Notes under the pieces: model-generated
What the model saw: only the letters and a program-made list of their open reading frames with translations
What the model was told of the DNA's origin: nothing
The model's database searches: none
Shown here: positions 56,655 through 64,000 of the stretch, one piece after another
Layout of the letters: each line of letters begins with the position of its first letter
How positions within the stretch are numbered: position 1 is the stretch's first letter
Assembly (NCBI GenBank): GCA_948567375.1
Contig: OX419760.1
Coordinates: 36,332,001 to 36,396,000 of the forward strand
Length of the DNA: 64,000 nt
Source of the DNA: Lunularia cruciata
Taxonomy: Eukaryota > Streptophyta > Marchantiopsida > Lunulariales > Lunulariaceae
Reading direction: 5' to 3'
Translations under genes and position numbers: made by a program

Positions 56655-58175
56655 GCAAAATTCGCGTCAACTTGGGAAAATTTCCCCGGTTTGTGCCGAA
56701 ACGTCAATGTGCTGGTCATGATGGTAGTTTACTGAACTTGGCGCAGACAGTGGTAGTGATGACGTTCAACAACATAGCTCGAATGCTCTTCAGCAGCTCC
56801 TTCTTTGGTCAAAAGACGGTCAGCACTGAAGAAATGACTCAGAATGTGTAGTTCCTCTTGATGATGGCCTATATCATCATCACCGGAGGTTTTGGACTAG
56901 GAGATCCTTTTCCTTCGTTGCGTAGTTTTGATCTCGATAAACATGATGCAAAAGCACGGAAGATATCAGACAAAATTGATATGTTCCTCCAAAGAATTCT
57001 GGACGACCGCCGTCACAGAGAACCGCATGGAGCCGCTGGAGAGACCGAGAGGATGGACTGTGGATGTACTACTTCAACTTCAACTCGACATCAGTGGTAC
57101 TGAAGAAGCACGTAGCGTTTCGGATGACACCTTCAAGGGACTTTAACTCGTACGTACCTATTATATCCAACCCTTCGATGACATGCGCATTGCTCTGAGA
57201 AGGAGCAACATCTCTGAACTAGAATCACGTGTTTTCTCCATATTCAAAGACAATGGCTTAGTCATGCATCAGGAATATTTATCTGGTAAGTGCTTCTCAA
57301 ACTTCACCTACAAAATACCCTGCACATATTTTGTAGGTGAAGTACTCATAATACAAATCTTTGGACAGCTTAGGGCTCGATCTTCAGAAATTATGGTTAA
57401 GATAATTCTGACGAAGCTCGAAACCCAGCTCGGCGTCCGTAAAACATATACGTATTAAAGTAGAGTGTTAAGATGTACATTAGCTTCAATACCTAAAATT
57501 CCAGTTTAATGGACACAAAGTTTACATGTTAGTGGTCAGGACATGCTTGCAGCTGGAACGGAGTCATCAAAGGATTGAGTCCTCTGGACGATGGCTCAGC
57601 CTATACGACATCCAGAAATCATGACCAAAGTTAAAGAAGAACTCGACCTGGTCGTAGGGAGGAATAGACTTGTCGGCGGATCAAACCTCGATAGGTTGAC
57701 ATATCTACAAGCAGTTTCAAAAGAAAGCATGGGCTGCACCCTGTAATAGGAGTACTGGCACCTCGTGAAACGATTTGAGGCTACCAAAATAGATGGTTAC
57801 GACATTACCCGTAAAAACAATGCTGGTGGCATATGCCATAATTAGGGATCCCAAGTGCGGCCCAATCCCTTGGAGTTCAATCCGGAGCGGTTCTTGAACA
57901 GTTCCGTTGATTATCGAGGACCACACTTTGAGTTCCTCCCATTGGTTCAGGTCGAAGAATATGTCCAGGCATGAACCTGGGGAAGCTCTTTTTTGTTTCC
58001 GCTCTAAGCGCAGCTTGTTCATACATGTGAGTTTTCTATACCATCGGAAATGAAACCCAAGGCTGTTAGCATAGAGGAGAAACCTGGGACCAGCGTGATG
58101 ATGGCAGACGACCTTCAGTTGCTCGTTTCTCCGCGCTGAAACGAGATAAGTCTACAACGAAGCTGGGATCAAACT
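56655..58175 (+). pseudogene. Cytochrome P450 pseudogene, copy 2 (N-terminus missing)
   Basis: It resembles the middle and C-terminal parts of the P450 in copy 1. An opening region reads N-I-A-R-M-L-F-S-S-S-F-F-G-Q-K (about 56780). The F-G region G-G-F-G-L-G-D-P-F-P-S-L is near 56885. After an intron-like gap come I-helix A-A-G-T-E-S-S (about 57550) and H-P-E-I-M-T-K-V-K-E-E-L (about 57610). Then come K-helix K-E-S, A-P-R-E-T (about 57755), P-E-R-F (about 57885) and a heme motif near 57935-57960. One base is missing inside F-L-P-[F][10 protein letters not shown]. Several shifts and stops make it dead. The heme cysteine codon itself is present. Its middle and tail are about 90 percent identical by eye to 40665-41150. 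Confidence 0.85.
57301..57343. other. Perfect 17-bp hairpin inside the P450 intron region
   Basis: ACTTCACCTACAAAATA (57301-57317) and its exact reverse complement (57327-57343) enclose the 9-base loop CCCTGCACA. The corresponding region is deleted in copy 1. Confidence 0.9.
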
Positions 58176-58545
58176 ACAGACCATGTATCTGATTTTCAAT
58201 AGAAGGTTCAATGCAAAGTAAAACTGTGATGCAGAACTCTGCTTGTACACTAATGAACATTAGCGTTAACTAAACTTGCTTGGCCGCATCAGTGAGTAAC
58301 TTGTCCGTATATTTCCGAACTGTCTCTCATGTCTACAACCAATGGACCAAATTAAAGTGTTAAAGTGTACTCAGTAAATTTCATTTGCAAATATCTACCT
58401 GAAGGCAAATGCTAATACTTGTTCGCATGATATCGCCGGCAGCATATGAACCTTTGTCCGCGCGCGCGCGACTTAATTCCTACCTTATGGCACTCTTACC
58501 TTGTCTCTAAGAGAATTTTGTTTTTCAACGGCAGCAGGTGAACAC
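58176..58545. repeat. 3' flank shared with P450 copy 1
   Basis: It aligns with 41151-41510, including the CGCGCGCGCG run (near 58459-58468) and 'acttaattcctaccttatgg'. It shows that the two pseudogenes arose by a duplication that included downstream DNA. Confidence 0.85.
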
Positions 58546-58919
58546 CGAAATTTAAATGCAGTATGTGGTTGGTTTGTATGTGTACCGACCCCTTATTAGT
58601 GGCGTTCTTCACAAGCACTAGTTCTGTTGTATAGAAAGAGAAAAATGCATTTTTTCAATTAAATATTGGGTGATCTTCTTTTCAAGGTAAGGAATGGGGG
58701 GCAAAACTCACAACACTGCATCTGGCATCTGACCGAGTTTGCATCTCCCTGCGGGTCTGGCTAGCAATAGTACATAGTCTTGGTCCAAGATAAGTCACAC
58801 GAGCACTCACTTGAGCTAGACTACTCTCACTCTCCCCAACCTAAACATGTGCACTTTTGCACCTCTCCATACAAATGCTAACTCTCATGCATGATTCTAT
58901 AATTGGACACTATAACCCC
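58546..58919. other. Spacer without recognised feature
   Basis: No gene or repeat recognised. Confidence 0.4.
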
Positions 58920-60050
58920 TAGCCATGGTAGCAACACCTAGGTCCAAGTCAAAGTCAACTAAATTTTGTTCTCTCCATCTCATAGGTAGTAAAGGTTAGA
59001 TGCATCTCCTCCCATGTAGCAAGAGTATACTCTGGCTCAAAAATGAGCCTCTCTCTCTCTCTCAAACAACAATCTATCTTTGTACTCCATGCTCTCCAAT
59101 CTACTCTCATGCTCAAGAAATAATCTCTCTTGCTCTTCCACACTCTCCAATCTACTCTCACACTCAAGCATTAATCTCTTTCACTCCTCTACACTCTCCA
59201 ATCTACTCTCGCACTCAAGGACTAATTTTGCTCACTCTTCTACACTCTCCAATCTACTCTTGCACTCAAACACTAATCTTTCTCTCTCCTCTACACTCCC
59301 CAATCTACTCTCCCACTCAACAACAAGTCAATCTTGCTCCTCAACTGCTCAAACAAAATCATCAAATACACACTCTATGTCAATAGAAAAAGAAGGGGAG
59401 ACTCTCTAATGTGGGGAGTGAGGTGCACTCTTGAGGGATGGAGAAGAGAAAGAAGAGGGAGAAAGAGCTATCTCAAAGGATGAAGATGTACAAGAACCTC
59501 TCTCAAGAAACTATCAATCTCTTACCTCATTATCTGTAAGGCATGTATATAAACACAAATCTATTGAACACCTATTCACAATATGTACATATAGTCATCC
59601 ATTAAGTAAAAATCACTTTCAATCAAGTAAATACATAAGGTCATAAATTGAAGTATGTTAAATTAACTCATTTATTAGATCTGGTAATGGTATATATAAT
59701 AAATATTTTTTATATTTTCCAAAAATGAAAACATATAAAATATGTCAAAACTCAATACACCAAAACCATCCAATTGGTCGCTCATTGTTCTCGTCCTCTC
59801 TGTCATTTTTTGCATCATCAGCACTCTCTTCCTCATCCTTGTCCTCTCCATCACATATAATCTCCAACTCTCCCTCACTCAAGTAGGAAACTTCCTCCTC
59901 AGATATTTAACCGCTCTCCACAAAGAGATGAGTGATTATTTTCCCAAGGAAGGTGACTCTAAACCTACACCGCTTAGGTCTCATCAATTGGCTCTACAAA
60001 CTCCCCACCTTTTTTGTGATAGCTTGAAATGCTAACTCCCTCTAACTGTA
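58920..60050 (-). pseudogene. Decayed gene with 17-residue coiled-coil repeats
   Basis: The minus strand starts with an acidic stretch near 59900-59770 (alternative frame D-K-D-E-E-E-S-A-D-D-A-K-N-D). From about 59345 to 59090 it shows repeats of the form E-S-R-L-E-S-V-E-E-x-x-R-L-x-L-E-x, ending near 58955 with Y-E-M-E-R-T-K-F-S. The 17-residue units come from a 51-bp tandem repeat. Two stops lie in the repeat. The pattern suggests a rod-like coiled coil. I do not recognise the family; PIF/Harbinger-type sequence 2 kb away raises the possibility of a transposon accessory protein, but nothing shows this. Confidence 0.45.
59093..59345. repeat. Minisatellite, five copies of a 51-bp unit
   Basis: TCTCCAATCTACTCTC begins at 59093, 59144, 59195, 59246 and (as TCCCCAATC) 59297, exactly 51 bp apart. 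The unit is a multiple of three and codes for 17 residues on the minus strand. Confidence 0.92.
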
Positions 60051-61889
60051 ATCCTCCACACCATATCTTCTCAACTTTATTTTGGTGTTGAGAACCAAAT
60101 GCCTATGTACAATCTTGGGCCAAATAGTTGGTGCCACAAGTGCACCTATCATCTAAAAGAAAGCCCTAAGTGCAAGATACACACATTTCTTTGCCAAAAC
60201 CTCTTTGCAACTCTATCTCACTATGGAAACCAATCTGAAATAGTTGTGTAAGGAATTGTCCTCCTTCTTGGTGTCCTCACTCTTGGCATTGCAAATGCAT
60301 ATCAAATTATATTCCCTATCAGTTGAAGCTGACTCCCTTAAATTAATTCTATGCAATAATTCTTGTCCCAAGAATGCACAAACTCTATACATGCACTAGA
60401 AAAATCCCCAGAAACAAGTGTAATCATGTAAGTTCATCAAGGAAGCCATTGGACACTGCCCGATGATCCTCTTGGACAATGGAAAATAACATATGACATT
60501 GTGAGAAGTTGCACGAGGGCACTGAGGGACCAAGGTACAATGCTCAACACCACTAGCAGCCACCCACTATAAGACAGGGCAAGAAAAGAGTTTAAAACCG
60601 GAAGCCATAGGGGTGGTGTCTGCTAACATGGCGGGACATGAAAAGGTGGTGGGCGACTGATGCAAAGTTTTAGGGTTTAAGGCCAAGCGACACAGGGTGC
60701 TGCCCAGAGACGCTACGGGACAGGCCAAGTGCCTCTAGGAGACACTTTTAGACACTGCATGACAAGGCAAGCAATGTGGGTTGGCACTACGTGATGCTTG
60801 TAGGCGCTGGTGACTTGACTCAAAAAACATAAGGAAAAAAACTCAAGTGGAGTTCAAAAACAAAACAAAAAAAGCAAGAAAGAGAGGAGAATGGGAGAAA
60901 AAAATACCTATGACTGAGGGTAGTGTATTCCAGGGGTTATTTTTAGGCCAAGAACATCTGGATCAACCTCCCTGATTCCAGCAATAGCAGTTTGAACTTG
61001 GTGTGTATCCATTTAAGACCATTTTATAAAGATAGTTGGGTGTTGAATTGTGTGAAAACCAATTAACCAATCTCATTCCTAAGTATTTATCATATCTTCA
61101 CAATCAAAAATCTTCTCATAACACCAAATTTCTGCCATGGGAAATTTCTACCTGCACTTCCAAACTTAACTTTCTTTCAACACTTGATCTCTTTCAAAAT
61201 TTTCTTTCCTCTCACTTGCTCTCCTGCCAAGCTTTCTCTCTCTCAATTATCTTTCTCTCATGAACCTCTCAATCTCCCTTTCTCTCCCAAACCCCTCCCG
61301 AGCTGCACTCCTTCTGCTTCCAAATATCAGTAAGTCTCTAGGGAATCCCTCCCAAATTGCAGTCCCTTTTCTACTCTCCTTCTATTTTTAAGGTGGTCTC
61401 TCAAATGGAAAACTCCTTCAAATGACAGTCCTCCTTCAAAAGCCAAAATTGTTTAGTCTTCAAACACAAAGCCTATTATTCAAAAAATAGAATTGCACTC
61501 CTCCTTCAAAATCCAAATTGCTCTTTGAGAATGTGCAAAATGGTGACTTCTTTGCAGTAGGTGCAAGTTTATATAACCACTCAAATGAAATCTTAAATCT
61601 ATATTTTGCTGGGAAAAATCATATTTTACCACAAAAGAATCCAAAATTTTGGAAAAAATACCTAATTTTGAGTGGCAACCAATGGCAACGTGCAACATGA
61701 CATATTTTCAACCTGTGTACCTAGACCATTACCTTGAGAATGGGTGCCAATTGGATCAATCACATGGTGATGGGTGCCAAATTTTTTTCCCAAACCTAAA
61801 CACACCAAACTGGGCGGCAACAGGCACCAACCTTAAATTGGAAACCCTTTTTCAACTTCACCAGGCAGCAACTAGTGTCAACTTGCGCC
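60051..61889. other. Spacer without recognised gene
   Basis: No family recognised on either strand. 60540-60800 is more G+C-rich than its surroundings. 61490-61700 and 61730-61880 contain short repeated phrases such as 'GGGTGCCAA'. Confidence 0.4.
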
Positions 61890-61932
61890 TTTTCCCATCC
61901 ACACTGGACATCAAACGGTGTGGATGGGAAAA
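61890..61932. other. Perfect 15-bp hairpin
   Basis: TTTTCCCATCCACAC (61890-61904), a 13-base spacer, and the exact complement GTGTGGATGGGAAAA (61918-61932). Confidence 0.9.
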
Positions 61933-62256
61933 GTAGCACCTTTCCCTTCATATTGTAAGGCACCCTATGCCTTCTAACATCCACTCCAGGCATCAACCTG
62001 TATCAACAGATCAACCAAGGCCTTTTCAAGGGCATCAAGGGGTGTCAATGTGAAGTAGATTGGTACCAAACTTGAAATACTAAATTGTAAATACTAAATG
62101 GAATTCATGGAATACTATATTATAATAAAATAGGTTCATGCATACAAACAAGACAAGTGCTTAAAATTTTCCAAACAATACTAGATCATGAAGACGAATA
62201 AGCAAAGGACTTGGTGCTCAAAATAAAGGATATTTTTATTACAAAGGAACATGTTC

Positions 62257-63330
62257 TTATTCCATATCTTCAAGATGATGAGCAAGGTATTTTTGCATCA
62301 CTCTTGACCTACTTTCCTCTCTACCAAGCTCCATTCCATAGAGAGAAATTTTTATATCTACTTGAGTTTCCTTGGTAAATCCACCATTGTCTTCTAACCA
62401 AACATCAGACCTATTGATACAAAAGTTATGTAAAATAACATAAACTAAGACCCACTTTAGAAAACATGCATTTCTACTATTTTCTTTAAGTTGCACTCTC
62501 AACTCCCAAAGAGAATGCCATCTAGCTTTCAATAATCCTATACAATGTTCATTTATCACCCTTGCCTTTGCAAAATATTTGTAAAACTCTTGCTTGTCCT
62601 ATGTTTGGGCCTGATTAAAGGTGGGGACAGTGGTGCATGAGTACATAACTAAAATCACCTAAAGTGTACTCTTTGGCCTTAAAACTAAGATTCCACTCTC
62701 TAGTTCAAATCACTCCACAATGATGATTTTTTCAAACACTTCATGTCATGACATGACACTAGTATTCCTACAAATAAACAAATCAAACAAGAAGTTGCAC
62801 AAAATCTAATGAATTGACAAAGGAAGAATTAGATATTGAACACTTACCTCTTGTAAAATGTATAATTCACCTTTTATCATCATAAATCACTTGACCATTT
62901 ATAAAATAGGCCCTTTCAGCTGAAATATATTTCTCCATCCATAGTTGAGATGCAAGAGGAAACAGTGTTCCATCTACCAAACCTACACAACCAAGGAAAC
63001 CTTTGTGTGAAAAAACTGATGATATTCTCCTTCTCTCCTCATGCTCAGGCCATGCCACTTGACTACTCATCAAATTTAATATGGTTGTCATGACTCAATT
63101 TGTAAAGGCAATTGTTGAACATGCACTAATGCCCCAAATATTTAACCCCCTTGCAATGCAAACTCCATTACCATGATTGCTAATCTATCAAGAGCAAGAG
63201 CTACTTGGATCCACACCGGTGTTTGCTCCTGCTGGTAGCTCTTTTGAAATAGACTATGAGCCTTTATGAGATCTACTAATGTTAAAAAAGAATCAACATC
63301 CATTCTAGTCAGCTGGCAGAATGCCTTCAC
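62257..63330 (-). pseudogene. PIF/Harbinger-like transposase (DDE superfamily) remnant
   Basis: Read on the minus strand, the N-terminal piece (63330-63142) has F-C-Q-L-T-R-M-D-V-D-S-F. The next piece (63091-62867) has G-F-L-G-C-V-G-L-V-D-G-T, which carries the first catalytic aspartate in the I-G-x-x-D-G-T setting of Harbinger transposases. The last piece (62620-62257) has A-R-V-I-N-E-H-C-I-G-L-L-K-A-R-W, with the glutamate of the DDE triad, and ends in V-L-H-N-F-C-I-like Y-V-I-L-H-N-F-C-I. The second aspartate segment between them (about 62700-62640) is shifted and damaged. A GTAAGT-like donor near 62845 may mark an intron. Terminal inverted repeats were not located. Confidence 0.75.
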
Positions 63331-64000
63331 ATCTAGACCTCTAAAAATATTTAATCAAAAATTCTTGACTACAAGGGTACATAACTTGCGTTCTAAGTAC
63401 TTATGCATATGTGCATACTCCCACCCACTAATCAATAGTTCTAGCATATCTAAATCTCACTCTTCATCTTCTAGTTCATCCAACTTTATCTCCAAATTTT
63501 ATTAGAGAATCCATTGCATACTTTTCTTAATATTTCTGGTTAGTTCTTCATGAGTGCTAACTCCTGGCTACCTCTATTCTATTTTCCTCAATTCTCAAAT
63601 CCACACACAAAATAACACCGTGAGTTCACACTCTCTTCACATTCTCTATAGAGTGAACACTCAGAAGATATTCTTCAAGAAAAAACAATCAGCATAAATT
63701 CACACTCTCTGAAATGTAGAGAGACCAATCAAGCAAGTGAATCCACACTCTCTAGACCAAGAGAACCGCATTCAAGCCAATAAATTGATAGTTATGAATT
63801 CACACTGGTAGAGAGACCCCTTCAAGCATGGGAATTGTGGAAATTAGATTGCACTGCAACTGAATTCACTCTCTATCCTTCCCACCCATACTGAACCACC
63901 TGCAATCAATTGCTTGATCTCTAGATCTAGACCTAGAGAAAAACCATCTCCCACTTTGGTGGTTTGCATCTAGATTCAAATTAAATCAGGCACTTCATTA
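63331..64000. other. Flank with degenerate short repeats
   Basis: No gene recognised. Between 63620 and 63835 the phrase 'aaTTCACACTCTCT' with following 'AGAGAGACC..TTCAAGC' recurs about four times (near 63622, 63697, 63740, 63797). Each unit has a small CTCTCT/AGAGAG dyad. Confidence 0.5.

Noticed and set aside
1-64000. CRISPR arrays, rRNA genes, intact tRNA genes, bacterial operons
   Set aside because: No regular spacer-repeat arrays, rRNA-like blocks or full tRNA cloverleafs were seen. The sequence is plant nuclear in character.

Overview
The window is repeat-dense plant nuclear DNA with no intact host gene. The long nested LTR retrotransposons, Ty1/copia and PIF/Harbinger remains and plant-type cytochrome P450 pseudogenes fit a large seed-plant genome. 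A conifer or other gymnosperm is my best guess, but no sequence here proves it.

Layout. 1-10949: decayed repeats, two LTRs of one family (F), gag remains on the minus strand, and the integrase end of a minus-strand Ty3/gypsy element. 10950-18568: a TG...CA-bounded repeat (D), itself split by a chromodomain-bearing Ty3/gypsy element (11170 to about 17142) whose 3' end has been flipped by a small inversion. 18569-29076: minus-strand Ty3/gypsy pol remains, a second D copy (22525-24726) and coiled-coil accessory reading frames. 29077-36966: a complete but decayed plus-strand Ty3/gypsy element with two family-F LTRs and a tRNA-Asp-like primer site. 36967-39230: further repeats, including a family-F solo LTR with a matching empty site elsewhere in the window. 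39758-41150 and 56655-58175: two broken copies of a cytochrome P450 gene. 42600-43270: Ty1/copia remnant. 58920-60050: a decayed minus-strand gene with a 17-residue repeat. 62257-63330: PIF/Harbinger-like transposase remains.

The main discovery is the 9.9-kb Ty3/gypsy element at 43275-53198. It is young: its two 449-bp LTR segments differ at about five sites. One reading frame, without any frameshift, runs from 44976 to 52367. It encodes Gag with two zinc knuckles, an aspartic protease, a DNMT3-like DNA cytosine-5 methyltransferase, reverse transcriptase and RNase H, integrase, and a C-terminal PHD finger. The frame is broken only by six in-frame stops, all TAG, as expected if methylated CAG codons had been deaminated. 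A retroelement carrying both a DNA methyltransferase writer and a PHD chromatin reader is unusual. Its LTRs are also arranged oddly (A, internal, B-A-B), as if a two-LTR circle had been opened at an internal site. Its right flank is an old, strongly C-to-T-decayed copy of the same family, in which a 3'-UTR segment has expanded into a minisatellite.

How the parts fit: nothing points to a host pathway. The window records successive insertions, solo-LTR formation, a microinversion and methylation-type decay. The methyltransferase element would act on its own chromatin or that of its targets if its stops are bypassed, or if intact sister copies exist.
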